From positions 1 to 64,000 of the forward strand of contig NZ_AEYF01000044.1 of the NCBI RefSeq assembly GCF_000292525.1: a stretch of 64,000 bases of DNA, in the 5' to 3' direction. Shown in pieces: positions 8,011 to 17,255 of the stretch. How positions within the stretch are numbered: the stretch's first letter is position 1; the number at the start of each line of letters is the position of its first letter. Both the position numbers and the translations under genes were made by a program. The notes under the pieces are model-generated. The model did no database searches. It worked only from the letters and a program-made list of their open reading frames with translations, and was not told the DNA's origin. This DNA comes from Rhizobium sp. CCGE 510 (GTDB taxonomy: Bacteria; Pseudomonadota; Alphaproteobacteria; Rhizobiales; Rhizobiaceae).

Positions 8011-9330
8011 TCAGACCTGGGCCACGGCCTTAGGCAGCAGCCGCGCCTTCACCGTCAGCGGATTGATGTAGGGTTCCAGCCCCTTCACGGTCGCGGTCAG
8101 CGCACCGCGCATTTCGTGCACAGCGGTGATGCCCGCCTCGATCATATTGCGGCGGGCTTCGTCATTGGTCAGCAGGTAATGCACGCCCTTGGCCAGCATT
8201 TCTGTATCGCGCACCATACGGGCGCTGCCGCTACGGGCGAGCTTCTGATAGGCATCGCGGAAATTCTGCACATGGCCGCCGGAGAGAACGGCGCAGCCGA
8301 GCATGGCGGGCTCCAGCGGGTTCTGGCCGCCTTCGGCAAACAGCGAGCGGCCGACGAAAGCGATTTCGGTCAGTCTCAAATAGAGGCCCATTTCGCCGAT
8401 GGTATCGCCGAGGAAGATATCGACATCGGCCGACAAGACATCGTCACGGGTTCGGCGGGCGACTTTCAGCCCCTGCTTGACCAGGGCCGCCTCGATCTCG
8501 TCGCAGCGCTCGGGATGGCGCGGCACGATGATCGTCAATTGACGATCGCGCTCCCTCAGCGCCCGATGGACGATGGCAGCGGCATTCTCCTCGCCGTCGA
8601 AGGTCGAGATCGCCGCCCAGGTCTTGCGGTCGCCGATCTGCTTGTTGTAGCGGGCAAGGACAGCGCTGTCATAGGGTGGTGCGTCGGTATCGACCTTCAG
8701 ATTGCCGGAGGTGATAACGGGAACAGCGCCGAGATCGCGGAAACGTTCGGCATCCATATCCGACTGGGCGATGACCAGGGCAAGATTCTCGAACAGGGCT
8801 TCGGCGATCGCCGGGCGGCGGCGCCAGCGGGTAAAGGAACGGTCCGACATGCGGGCATTGATCAGGATCTGCGGAATGCGGCGGCGGCCGAGCTCCAGCA
8901 CCGTGGCCGGCCAGATCTCGGATTCGGCGATGATGGCGCAATCGGGCTGCCAATAATCGAGGAAGCGGCTGACCGACGGCTTCAGGTCGAGCGGCACATA
9001 TTGGTGGATCGCGTCTTGACCGAGCCGCTCGGCGGCGAGCTTGGCGGAGGTGATGGTGCCGGTCGTCAGGATGACATGAATGTCGCGGCGGCGGATTTCG
9101 CGGATCAGCGGGATGACGGCATTGGTTTCACCGACGCTTGCGGCATGGAACCAGACAAGCGGGCCTTGCGGCCGGTTGGCGCTCGGATAGCCGAAGCGTT
9201 CCAGGCGCCGCGCCCGGTCTTCCTTGCCCTTGGCTGTGCGGTAGGTGATATAGAGGCCGACAACAGGAGAGGCCACGGTTCCCGCCAGACGGTATGCGCT
9301 CAGACCGAACCGAGCCATCCGGGAGCTCAT
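8011..9330 (-). CDS. waaA: 3-deoxy-D-manno-octulosonic acid transferase WaaA (KdtA)
   Basis: 439 residues, close to the usual ~425. WaaA transfers Kdo from CMP-Kdo to lipid IVA at the inner membrane. A hydrophobic N-terminal anchor (~8-28) precedes WFHAASVGETNAV, which holds the catalytic Glu of the Kdo-transferase domain. The C-terminal GT-B half has IVPRHPERC and GGQNPLEPAMLGCAVL, the CMP-Kdo binding region. It lies in a leftward cluster with DUF4170, a cysQ-like gene, a HAD gene and lpxK. Confidence 0.95.
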   Translation of the reverse strand: MSSRMARFGLSAYRLAGTVASPVVGLYITYRTAKGKEDRARRLERFGYPSANRPQGPLVWFHAASVGETNAVIPLIREIRRRDIHVILTTGTITSAKLAAERLGQDAIHQYVPLDLKPSVSRFLDYWQPDCAIIAESEIWPATVLELGRRRIPQILINARMSDRSFTRWRRRPAIAEALFENLALVIAQSDMDAERFRDLGAVPVITSGNLKVDTDAPPYDSAVLARYNKQIGDRKTWAAISTFDGEENAAAIVHRALRERDRQLTIIVPRHPERCDEIEAALVKQGLKVARRTRDDVLSADVDIFLGDTIGEMGLYLRLTEIAFVGRSLFAEGGQNPLEPAMLGCAVLSGGHVQNFRDAYQKLARSGSARMVRDTEMLAKGVHYLLTNDEARRNMIEAGITAVHEMRGALTATVKGLEPYINPLTVKARLLPKAVAQV

Positions 9331-9505
9331 CGTGCCTGCCTCCGATCCAAACCGATCGACATCAAACCCATTCCCTCATTATCGTTGCGGCCGCAATGAC
9401 CGATCAATTTGTTCAGAATGCGTCCAACAATCCGGATCGACGGGCACCCGATGCACGAAAGCCCGGCCCGCCGAGCGGTCGACCGGCCGGCGGCACTTGC
9501 CAGGG

Positions 9506-9754
9506 TCAGTTGCCCTTGACCTTTTCCTGGGGGTCGAGCAAGCGATGCATGTGGACGATGAAGTAGCGCATATGCGCATTGTCGACCGTCTGTTGCGCTT
9601 TCGCCTTCCAGGCCGTCAGCGCCGTGGCATAATCCGGGAAAATGCCGACGATATCGAGACCGTTCAGATCACGGAACTGGACGTCATCGAGGCTTTCCAA
9701 TTCGCCGCCAAAAACGAGATGCAGAAGCTGCTTCTTGTCACCGGATTCAGTCAT
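9506..9754 (-). CDS. DUF4170 domain-containing small protein
   Basis: 82 residues starting MTESGDKKQLLHLVFGGELE, with FRDLNGLDIVGIFPDYATAL and AHMRYFIVHMHRLLDP. This is the whole DUF4170 family, a small alphaproteobacterial protein that typically lies next to waaA/kdtA. Its function is unknown. The open frame extends upstream to 9934, but that extension overlaps the cysQ-like gene and is not protein-like, so I take ATG 9754. It is placed between the cysQ-like gene (61 bases) and waaA (175 bases). Confidence 0.85.
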   Translation of the reverse strand: MTESGDKKQLLHLVFGGELESLDDVQFRDLNGLDIVGIFPDYATALTAWKAKAQQTVDNAHMRYFIVHMHRLLDPQEKVKGN

Positions 9755-9815
9755 TTTTTGTTCTCTTTCTGCTATTCTCCTCCGCCACCCCATCTGCGGG
9801 ATTTTGACGGAAACG

Positions 9816-10625
9816 TCAACTGTCTCGTCGGCCCGCAAAGGCCGCGAGGAATTCGTCGAGACGGGGCGTCGGTGCTGCGCAGAGGACGTTGTGGGTGACG
9901 GCGGCGCGATTGTAGACGATCGGCCTGCCTTCAAGGTCGACGAGACCGCCGCCGGCGCGGCTAAGGATCAGATCGGCGGCGGCAAGGTCCCAATCATGCG
10001 AATTGCCCTTGACGAAGGTGCCTTCGAGCCGACCGTCCGCCACCATGGCGATGCGATACGCGAGCGACGGAATATGTTTGTGGCGGGTGACCCGGTCGCG
10101 AAACTCCGGCGGAAAGGTCTTCAACAGATCCTCGCCGATCGCCAGGCGGCTCATCTGTTCCGGTCCTGCAGCGGAGACGGTGAAGGGCACGCCGTTCTTC
10201 ACCGCCACGCCGCCGTCGACGGCCTCATAGAGTTCCTCCAGCGCCGGGGCATAGAGCACGCCGGCGACCGGCCGGCCGCGATGAACGACCGCGACGCTGA
10301 CACACCAGACATTTTGCCCGCCGAGGAAGGCACGCGTGCCGTCGATCGGATCGACGATGAACAGCGTTTCGCGCGAAAGGCGGTCAGCATCATCGTCGGT
10401 TTCCTCAGACAGCCAGCCATAGTCCGGCCGGGCCTTGCGCAGAATGGTCTCGAGCGTCTTATTGGCGGCAAAGTCGGCGGCGCTGACGGGGGAGCGGTCG
10501 CCGTTCTTCCACCAGACCTCGGGAGACTGGTTGAAGAAGCCGAAAGCAACCGCACCGGCCTCTTTCGCAGCATCGACAATCAACGCGAGATCGCTCTGCC
10601 AGCGAGACTTTTCCCTATCGCTCAT
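9816..10625 (-). CDS. Inositol monophosphatase-family protein, CysQ-like
   Basis: 269 residues. The Li-sensitive, Mg-dependent phosphatase motifs are WLSEETDDD, VDPIDGTRAFLGG and SHDWDLAAADLIL with GGGLVD. The family includes inositol monophosphatase and 3'(2'),5'-bisphosphate nucleotidase (CysQ). Rhizobial members beside waaA are commonly labelled CysQ, but the substrate is not determined by these motifs. It begins 17 bases after pmbA on the same strand, so the two are probably co-transcribed. Confidence 0.85.
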   Translation of the reverse strand: MSDREKSRWQSDLALIVDAAKEAGAVAFGFFNQSPEVWWKNGDRSPVSAADFAANKTLETILRKARPDYGWLSEETDDDADRLSRETLFIVDPIDGTRAFLGGQNVWCVSVAVVHRGRPVAGVLYAPALEELYEAVDGGVAVKNGVPFTVSAAGPEQMSRLAIGEDLLKTFPPEFRDRVTRHKHIPSLAYRIAMVADGRLEGTFVKGNSHDWDLAAADLILSRAGGGLVDLEGRPIVYNRAAVTHNVLCAAPTPRLDEFLAAFAGRRDS

Positions 10626-10642
10626 CCCCGCCTATCCGTTTC

Positions 10643-11989
10643 TCACTGTCCTGCGAGCGTCATGCCTTCAATGGCGAAGGTCGGAGCCGCGACGCCGAAT
10701 TTGCGGTCGATGTCGTTTGCCAGCGTCAGGCGCATGAACATGTCCTTGAGGTTCGAGGCGATCGTCACCTCGGAAACCGGGAAGGTGAGTTCACCATTCT
10801 CGATCCAGAAGCCGGTGGCACCGCGGCTGTATTCGCCGGTGATCATGTTGACGCCGTGGCCGATCAATTCGGTGACGTAAAAACCGTTGCCGACGCTGCG
10901 GATCAGTTCCTCGGGCGAGATTTCGCCTGGTTCAAGCGCAAGATTGGTCGAGGACGGCGAGACTGCGGTGCCGCCGCGCACGCCGCGGCCATTGGTCTCC
11001 AGACCCAACTCGCGGGCGGTCGAGGTCGAGAGAAACCAGTGCTTCAAGACGCCGTCTTCGATCATCACCAGCCGCTCGCCCGACACGCCTTCACCGTCGA
11101 ACGGCCGCGAGGAGGGGCCGCGCACGATCAACGGATCGTCGGTGATCGACAGGCCCGCCTTCAGCACCTGTTGACCCATCTTGTCGCGCAGGAAGCTGGA
11201 CTTGCGGGCGACGGCGGCACCATTGATCGCGCCGGCGATATGGCCGACGAAACCGCGGGCGACGCGCGGGTCGAAGATCACGGTAACATCCTTGCCGGTC
11301 GGCACCTGGCGAGGATTGACGCGCTTTATCACCCGTTCGCCGGCGCGACGGCCGATTTCAGCGGGATCGTCGAGCTCGGCATAGTAGAGGCGGCTGTCGT
11401 AGTCATAGTCGCGCTCCATGCCGGTGCCTTCGCCTGATATGACGCTGACGGAATGGCCGAACCGCGAGGCCATGTAGCTACCCTCGAAACCGTGCGAGGT
11501 GGCAAGGACGAGGCCGCCCATGCCGGCCGAGGCGCCGGCACCGGAGGAGTTGGTGACACCCTTGACCGCCAGGGCGGCTGCCTCAGCGGCAAGGCTCGCC
11601 TCGCGCAGCATCTCGGAGGAGACCTCGGTGGTATCGAGCAATTGCAGGTCGGGATAGGATTTCGAAAGGCTCGCCTCATCCGCCAGGCAGGCGAACGGAT
11701 CTTCCGGAGAGACCTTGGCCATGGCGACGGCGCGTTCGGCAAGCGCCTGGAGATCGAAGCCCGGATTGGCCGAGACGCTGGCGACGCGTTTGCCGATGAA
11801 GACGCGCAGGGAAAAATCGTCGCTTTCGGAGGATTCCGTGCCCTCGACCTTGCCGAGACGGACGCTGACCGATTGCGAGCGCGACCGGACGACGACGGCG
11901 TCGGCAGCGTCGGCCCCCGCCTTCCTGGCCAGATCGATCAATTGACTTGCGCGGGAAAGAAGTGTCGAGGAATCAATTTCTGAGGACAT
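10643..11989 (-). CDS. pmbA: TldD/PmbA-family protein (PmbA)
   Basis: 448 residues. Conserved features include GKVEGTESSESDDFSLRVF, the glycine-rich SSGAGASAGMGG region, NGRGVRGGTAV and YVTELIGHGVNMITGEYSRG with GFWIENGEL. PmbA pairs with TldD in a heteromeric protease that matures or degrades small peptides; the zinc site is in TldD, and no HExxxH is seen here. I chose ATG 11989, with AAAGG about nine bases upstream, over an in-frame ATG at 12034. It heads the leftward envelope cluster and is divergent from the antiporter gene. Confidence 0.93.
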   Translation of the reverse strand: MSSEIDSSTLLSRASQLIDLARKAGADAADAVVVRSRSQSVSVRLGKVEGTESSESDDFSLRVFIGKRVASVSANPGFDLQALAERAVAMAKVSPEDPFACLADEASLSKSYPDLQLLDTTEVSSEMLREASLAAEAAALAVKGVTNSSGAGASAGMGGLVLATSHGFEGSYMASRFGHSVSVISGEGTGMERDYDYDSRLYYAELDDPAEIGRRAGERVIKRVNPRQVPTGKDVTVIFDPRVARGFVGHIAGAINGAAVARKSSFLRDKMGQQVLKAGLSITDDPLIVRGPSSRPFDGEGVSGERLVMIEDGVLKHWFLSTSTARELGLETNGRGVRGGTAVSPSSTNLALEPGEISPEELIRSVGNGFYVTELIGHGVNMITGEYSRGATGFWIENGELTFPVSEVTIASNLKDMFMRLTLANDIDRKFGVAAPTFAIEGMTLAGQ

Positions 11990-12108
11990 GATTTGGCCTT
12001 TCCTTCGGCTTCCATTTATTGTGCACTCTCCCAAGCATCAAGGCCGCCGCCGCCGATTCTTTGTCGGGGTTGCCTGCGTGCTCCCCGCCGTCGAAAGAAA
12101 TCGCCCTG

Positions 12109-13923
12109 ATGTCAGCGCCCCATGCCTTTTTTTCCGAAACGATCCTGCTGCTCGGCGGAGCCGTGGTCGCCGCGCCGATCTTCAAGAAACTCGGTCTCGG
12201 CACGGTGCTCGGCTATCTCGCTGCCGGCATCGTCATTGGCCCGGTTTTCCACGGCATCACCGATGGCGAACAAATCCTTGCCGTCGCCGAACTCGGCGTC
12301 GTCTTCCTGCTCTTCATCATCGGACTGGAATTGAAACCCACGCGCCTCTGGCAGATGCGGCGCGACATTTTCGGCCTCGGCACGGCGCAGGTGGTGGTCA
12401 CCGGGCTGGCACTGACCGCACTCGCCTGGTTCTCGCACGTTCTCGATTGGCGCGGCAGCATCGTCGCCGGCTTTGGCCTGGCACTGTCTTCGACGGCCTT
12501 CGCCATGCAGATCCTCGAAGGCGACGGCGACGTCAATACGAAATACGGGCAGCGTTCCTTCTCGATGCTGCTGTTCCAGGACCTGGCGATCGTGCCGCTG
12601 CTGGCGCTGATCACCGTTCTCGACGGCGGCGGCAAGGGCAGCAATGCGCCGCTTGCCGATTTCGCCGTCGCCGTCGGAGCGGTCGCGGCGATGGTCGTCA
12701 TGGGGCGTTACCTGCTGACGCCGCTCTTCCAGATCATCGCCCGAACCGGCGCGCGCGAGGCGATGATTGCCGCTGCCCTCTTCGTCGTCATGGGATCGGC
12801 TAGCCTGATGCAGCTTGCCGGGCTTTCGATGGCGATGGGCGCCTTTCTGTCCGGGGTGATGCTCGCCGAATCCTCCTACCGGCACGAGCTGGAGGCCGAT
12901 ATCGAGCCCTTCCGCGGCGTGCTGCTCGCCATCTTCTTCATCGCCGTCGGCCTATCGCTGCAGCTCGACGTGCTTGCCGACAACGCGCTCTTCGTCATCG
13001 TCGCTGTGCCGATCATCATGGCGGTCAAGGCAATCGTCATCTACGGGCTTTGCCGGCTCTCCGGCTCTCCACACGACGATGCGATCCGGATCGCCTTCCT
13101 GCTGCCGCAAGGCGGCGAATTCGGCTTCGTGCTGTTTACCGCGGCGGCAACCGTCGGGCTGATGTCGGCGAGCACGGCATCGCTGCTGGTCGCGATCGTC
13201 ACACTGTCCATGGCGCTGACGCCGATCGGCGCGGCCCTATCGAAGCGCCTGCTCAACGGCGACGAGCACGAGGAATTGGACGAGGATTTCGAGGGCGCCG
13301 GCGCCGATGTTCTGATGGTCGGCTTCTCGCGTTTCGGCCAGATCGCCGCCCAGATCCTGCTTGCCGGCGGGCGCAGCGTCACCGTCATCGATTTTTCGGC
13401 GGACCGTATCCGCCAGGCCTCCGCCTTCGGCTTTCGCATCTATTTCGGCGATGGCGCCCGCAAGGACGTGTTGCGCTCGGCCGGCATCGACCGGGCGAAG
13501 ATCGTGCTCGTCTGCACGCAGAAGAAGGAAATCACCGACAAGGTGGTGGAACTGGTGCAGGCGGACTATCCGCACACCAGGCTTTACGTGCGCTCCTACG
13601 ATCGCATCCATTCGATCGAGCTGCGCAACAAGGGTATCGACTACGAACTGCGCGAAACGTTGGAATCAGGCCTGCTCTTCGGGCGGCGGACGCTGGAAGC
13701 GCTCGGTGTGCCCGAGGTCGCCGCCTATGAAATCGGCGAGGATATCCGCAAGCGCGACGAGGCGCGCCTGGTGCTGCAGGTTTCCGAAGGATTGCAGGCC
13801 GGCCGCGATATGCTGTTTTCCCATCCCGTCCGCCCCGAACCGCTGGTCAAGCCGAAACGGGCCGCCGATCCCTTCGAGGACGATCCGCTGGCAGGCACCG
13901 TGGATGCGACGGCGGAGGCCTGA
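12109..13923 (+). CDS. CPA2-family cation:proton antiporter with RCK/TrkA-N domain (Kef-type)
   Basis: 604 residues. About 12 hydrophobic segments occupy residues ~5-385, with LGYLAAGIVIGP, FIIGLELKPTRLW, LSSTAFAMQIL, FFIAVGLSLQLD and QGGEFGFVLF typical of Kef/CPA2 exchangers. A TrkA-N nucleotide-binding domain follows (~405-525), with VLMVGFSRFGQIAA and an acidic residue at the end of VIDFS. The layout matches KefB/KefC, glutathione-gated K+/H+ efflux systems, but the physiological ion is not certain. The start at 12109 is chosen for its typical N-terminus; the upstream extension is poor. It is divergent from pmbA. Confidence 0.88.
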   Translation: MSAPHAFFSETILLLGGAVVAAPIFKKLGLGTVLGYLAAGIVIGPVFHGITDGEQILAVAELGVVFLLFIIGLELKPTRLWQMRRDIFGLGTAQVVVTGLALTALAWFSHVLDWRGSIVAGFGLALSSTAFAMQILEGDGDVNTKYGQRSFSMLLFQDLAIVPLLALITVLDGGGKGSNAPLADFAVAVGAVAAMVVMGRYLLTPLFQIIARTGAREAMIAAALFVVMGSASLMQLAGLSMAMGAFLSGVMLAESSYRHELEADIEPFRGVLLAIFFIAVGLSLQLDVLADNALFVIVAVPIIMAVKAIVIYGLCRLSGSPHDDAIRIAFLLPQGGEFGFVLFTAAATVGLMSASTASLLVAIVTLSMALTPIGAALSKRLLNGDEHEELDEDFEGAGADVLMVGFSRFGQIAAQILLAGGRSVTVIDFSADRIRQASAFGFRIYFGDGARKDVLRSAGIDRAKIVLVCTQKKEITDKVVELVQADYPHTRLYVRSYDRIHSIELRNKGIDYELRETLESGLLFGRRTLEALGVPEVAAYEIGEDIRKRDEARLVLQVSEGLQAGRDMLFSHPVRPEPLVKPKRAADPFEDDPLAGTVDATAEA

Positions 13924-14014
13924 TCACCCCTGGCCGGCTTCGCGAAATTGACGCATTGAATATCAGCTCCGCCGCGTTTATCACCGGGCAATCGGAGCCA
14001 TCCAAGAGGCAAAC

Positions 14015-14422
14015 TTGATCAGACGGGCGAGACAGATCGAACAATGGGCACTGCGCATCCTGTGCGCGGCCGCCCTCGTTTTTGTCGGGCTCGTCCATCA
14101 GGCTCCCGTCGCAGCCGCCAGCGATTCCAGTCCGGCTGAACTCGCCCAATATGTGCTTCCCGATGGAACGCTGCCGACGCTTTGCGTCACGGTTACCGAC
14201 AACTCCGACCAAGGCCAGCACGACAAAACCCATTCGCATGGTTGCGAGGCCTGCCGGATCGGCGCCTCGACCCTGCTGCCGGCACCGATGGATGTGGCCG
14301 GCGCTCCCATAGGCTTTGCGGTTGCGGTTGAATTGCCGATCCGGGCCGAGGTCTTCCATCGCCAGCTTTTCCCGCCCAATACCGGTCCTCGCGCTCCCCC
14401 TTCCGATCCGATCCTCGCCTGA
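14015..14422 (+). CDS. DUF2946-like secreted protein
   Basis: 135 residues from a TTG preceded by AAGAGGC. An N-terminal hydrophobic stretch, LRILCAAALVFVGLVHQAP, reads as a signal peptide. The mature part has a His-rich run (QGQHDKTHSHGCEAC), a CxxC pair and a Pro-rich end (PNTGPRAPPSDP). This agrees with DUF2946, whose members accompany TonB receptors, PepSY proteins and copper genes. It leads a three-gene rightward operon with the PepSY protein (87 bases) and a small secreted protein. A periplasmic metal-binding role is inferred. Confidence 0.65.
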   Translation: MIRRARQIEQWALRILCAAALVFVGLVHQAPVAAASDSSPAELAQYVLPDGTLPTLCVTVTDNSDQGQHDKTHSHGCEACRIGASTLLPAPMDVAGAPIGFAVAVELPIRAEVFHRQLFPPNTGPRAPPSDPILA

Positions 14423-14509
14423 ACCTCGTGTTGCGGCAGGCGCCGTGACGCCTTTCAACGCCGGCCGAGCTGCACTCTCGCAGTCGCCCGTGGATACGGA
14501 TCTAATCTC

Positions 14510-15883
14510 ATGTCGACCATCACTGCCGCCGGACCGGCGGAGGACGCCGCCAGCGGCGTTTCGCTCTACCGTGCCATCTGGCGATGGCACTTCTTTGCCG
14601 GGCTTCTCGTCATACCCTTCATGATCAATCTGGCCGTTACCGGATCGCTCTATCTCTTCAAGGACGAGATCAATAATACCGTCTTCGGCTACCGCTACAT
14701 CGTTCAGCCGACCGGTGATGCGATGCCAGCCGAACGGATCGCAGCGATCGCCGCCGCCGCGGTGCCGGGCTCGACCGCGACCTCCTACAAAGACCTGGCC
14801 CTGCCTGAGCGATCGGCCATCGTCACCGTCGCCAGCAATGCCGGCGCGATGCTGGTCTTCGTCAACCCCTACAATGGCAAGGTGCTCGATGTGGTCGGAT
14901 CGACCGACGAGTTCAATTTTGTCGTCAAGCGCATCCACAGCCTGGCCTATTTCGGCGGCATGACGAACCGGCTGATTGAGATTACCGGCGGCTTTGCCAT
15001 GGTGCTGGTCGTCACCGGCATCTATCTCTGGTGGCCGCGCCGCCAGACCGGTGGTGTCGTCAGCGTGCGGGGAACGCCGGGCCGCCGGGTTTTCTGGCGT
15101 GACCTGCATGCGGTCACAGGCGCCTTCGCTGGCGTCCTGATCTTCTTCCTGGCGATAACAGGCATGCCGTGGTCGAGCTATTGGGGGGCGAACGCCAATG
15201 CCTGGCTGACCGAACACGGCCTCGGCTATCCCGTCCAGCTCTGGGACGAGGTGCCGAAGTCGCAGAAGGTCACCGGGGACATCCTGCCGAAGAGCGGCTG
15301 GATCGTCGAGAAGGCTCCGGTTCCGCTTTCCGATATCGCCGCAGCGCAATCGGCCAAGCCGATCGGCCTCGACAAAGCCGTGGAGATTGCCAAGCGGCTC
15401 GGCATGGCGCCGGGCTTCGACGTGGCAATCCCCTCCGACGAGGCGGGCGTCTATACCGCCTCGCTCTATCCCGACAATCTCGCTGACGAACGCACCCTCC
15501 ATATCGACCAGTATTCCGGCAAACCGCTGATCGATATCGGCTTCAACCAGTATCCGTTCCTCGGCAAGGCGATCGAGTGGGGCATCAATGTCCACCAAGG
15601 ACAGGAATGGGGACGTTTCAACCAGCTGCTGATGCTCGCGACCTGCCTGGCAATCATTCTGAGCTGCGTGACTGGTGTCATCATGTGGTGGAAACGCCGG
15701 CCGGTCGGCCGGCTTGGCGTGCCACCCATGCCGCCAAAGCGCTCAGTCTACTATGGCTTGTGGGTGATCACCGGGATCTTTGCCATCGCCTTCCCGATGA
15801 GCGGGCTCGCCGTTGTTGCGATGATCGCCTTCGACCAGATCGTCGTGCGGTTCGTACCCGCGTTGAAACGCGTTCTCGCCTGA
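14510..15883 (+). CDS. PepSY-associated transmembrane protein
   Basis: 457 residues with four clear membrane segments: FFAGLLVIPFMINLAVTGSL (~25-45), VLVVTGIYLWW, GVLIFFLAITGMPW and the C-terminal pair around LATCLAIILSCVTGVIMWW and ITGIFAIAFPM. Conserved His residues occur in RWHFFAG, RIHSLAYFGG, DLHAVTGAFAG and NVHQGQEWGR, a pattern consistent with haem ligation in the PepSY_TM family. These proteins act as membrane electron carriers or iron/copper reductases next to uptake systems; the precise role is inferred. It sits between a DUF2946-like gene and a small periplasmic protein 13 bases downstream. Confidence 0.85.
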   Translation: MSTITAAGPAEDAASGVSLYRAIWRWHFFAGLLVIPFMINLAVTGSLYLFKDEINNTVFGYRYIVQPTGDAMPAERIAAIAAAAVPGSTATSYKDLALPERSAIVTVASNAGAMLVFVNPYNGKVLDVVGSTDEFNFVVKRIHSLAYFGGMTNRLIEITGGFAMVLVVTGIYLWWPRRQTGGVVSVRGTPGRRVFWRDLHAVTGAFAGVLIFFLAITGMPWSSYWGANANAWLTEHGLGYPVQLWDEVPKSQKVTGDILPKSGWIVEKAPVPLSDIAAAQSAKPIGLDKAVEIAKRLGMAPGFDVAIPSDEAGVYTASLYPDNLADERTLHIDQYSGKPLIDIGFNQYPFLGKAIEWGINVHQGQEWGRFNQLLMLATCLAIILSCVTGVIMWWKRRPVGRLGVPPMPPKRSVYYGLWVITGIFAIAFPMSGLAVVAMIAFDQIVVRFVPALKRVLA

Positions 15884-15896
15884 GGCAGACCATTCG

Positions 15897-16349
15897 ATGA
15901 AGAAGATCATTGCCGTTCTTGCCTGCCTGCTGCTCGCATCCATGGCATCTGCAGACAACGACCCGCAACAGGCGATCCCGGCAGGATTGAAGCTGATGTT
16001 CGAAACGCCTGACAAGCCATTGGACATCGCCCCAGTCGTCGTTCAGGCCGATTGGGCGATCGCCGGCTGGCGCCAGGACGGACGCGGCGGACGCGCCTTG
16101 CTGAAAAAGACGCATCATGGCTGGAGCATCTACCTCTGCAGCGGCGACAGTCTGAAGGACGCCCGGACGCTGGAGAAGATCGGGCTCGCGGCGAATGACG
16201 CGGCCGGGCTGGCAGCGAGACTGAGAGAGGCCGAGGCCGGCCTCGATCCCTCGGCACTAACGCTGTTCTCAAGCTTCGAGGGTACGGTGGTGATGATGAA
16301 CAAGGCATCAAACGGCGCGGGCGACGGCCATGAGGGCCATGCCCAATGA
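15897..16349 (+). CDS. Small secreted protein of a probable copper-uptake cluster
   Basis: 150 residues with signal peptide MKKIIAVLACLLLASMASAD. The body contains PVVVQADWAIAGWRQDGRGGRALLKK and a single Cys in IYLCSGDSL, and the tail GDGHEGHAQ is His-bearing. I recognise the pattern of proteins labelled copper uptake system-associated next to DUF2946 and PepSY_TM genes; this is family knowledge, not something the sequence alone proves. It starts 13 bases after the PepSY gene, so co-expression is very likely. Confidence 0.65.
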   Translation: MKKIIAVLACLLLASMASADNDPQQAIPAGLKLMFETPDKPLDIAPVVVQADWAIAGWRQDGRGGRALLKKTHHGWSIYLCSGDSLKDARTLEKIGLAANDAAGLAARLREAEAGLDPSALTLFSSFEGTVVMMNKASNGAGDGHEGHAQ

Positions 16350-16361
16350 AACGAAGAGACG

Positions 16362-17243
16362 CTAGCGCTTCAGCCGCGCTTCGATCTCGCGGTCGAGAGC
16401 GAATTTCAGGTCGTCCTTGACGCCGACCGACATGGCCAGCACGTCGCGGGCCTTGAGGAAATCCATGACGCCGGTGCGGCCGACTGCCGGGCGCAGGAAA
16501 ATGTGCGGCGGGCGGAGCTTCAGCTTCAGCGTGATCGCCGTCTGCATCATCAGCTGGCCGGAACCGAAGATGCTCTCCATGCGGTTCGGAATATGGGTGC
16601 CGTCGCCTTCCGGCGCGCCGACGACATCGATGCCGACGACGATATCGGCAAGATCCATCAGCGGTTCATAGGGCACCGGGTTGCTGATGCCGCCGTCGAT
16701 CATCACGCGGTCGCGCAGGCGCACCGGCATGAAGACGGCGGGGATGGCGGACGAGGCGGCAAGTGCCGGAAACAACTCGCCCTCTTCGATGATGACTTCA
16801 CACTGCCCGTAATAATCGGTGGTGATCACCTTCATCGGCACCAGCAGATCTTCAAAGCGAGCCGGCAGCTCGGACGGCAGAAAGGCCTTGAGGATCCGCT
16901 CCAGATTGAACTGGCCGATGCGGATGCCCTTGGCCACCGCATCCCGCACCGTCGCCGGCCGCAGGCCCCAGATGCGGCTGACGACGGCCGTCCTGTTGCC
17001 GACGGTCGCCAGCGCATGTTCGCGAATTTCGGCACCGGACATGCCGGCGGCCATGCCCGCCCCCATGATCGCACCCATCGACGAGCCTGAAACCGCCACC
17101 GGGCGGATACCGAGTTCGTCGAGCGTCTCGATCACATGGATATGGGCAAGCCCGCGCGCGCCGCCGCCGCCGAAAGCGACGGCGACCGTTGGAAGATCGC
17201 TGATCGCAGGCAATTTCGGGCTGATGATCTCTGCCTGCTGCAC
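16362..17243 (-). CDS. Patatin-like phospholipase family protein (RssA-like)
   Basis: 293 residues from GTG 17243, preceded by a G-rich stretch. The patatin signature is complete: oxyanion loop GGGGARGLAH (~25-34), nucleophile elbow GSSMG and dyad Asp in IDGGISNPVPYEP. Bacterial relatives such as RssA are small cytoplasmic or membrane-associated acyl hydrolases with poorly known substrates. No signal peptide is seen. It follows rsmD by 12 bases, so it is the third gene of the pseudouridine synthase-rsmD operon. Confidence 0.9.
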   Translation of the reverse strand: MQQAEIISPKLPAISDLPTVAVAFGGGGARGLAHIHVIETLDELGIRPVAVSGSSMGAIMGAGMAAGMSGAEIREHALATVGNRTAVVSRIWGLRPATVRDAVAKGIRIGQFNLERILKAFLPSELPARFEDLLVPMKVITTDYYGQCEVIIEEGELFPALAASSAIPAVFMPVRLRDRVMIDGGISNPVPYEPLMDLADIVVGIDVVGAPEGDGTHIPNRMESIFGSGQLMMQTAITLKLKLRPPHIFLRPAVGRTGVMDFLKARDVLAMSVGVKDDLKFALDREIEARLKR

Positions 17244-17255
17244 AGCCCACCCCGC

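Noticed and set aside
7246..9399. 717-codon frame opposite waaA and the HAD gene
   Set aside because: Shadow of the real leftward genes, low-complexity composition, no domain.
12019..12108. Longer start for the CPA2 antiporter
   Set aside because: The extra 30 residues are not hydrophobic or conserved-looking and overlap the divergent promoter region.
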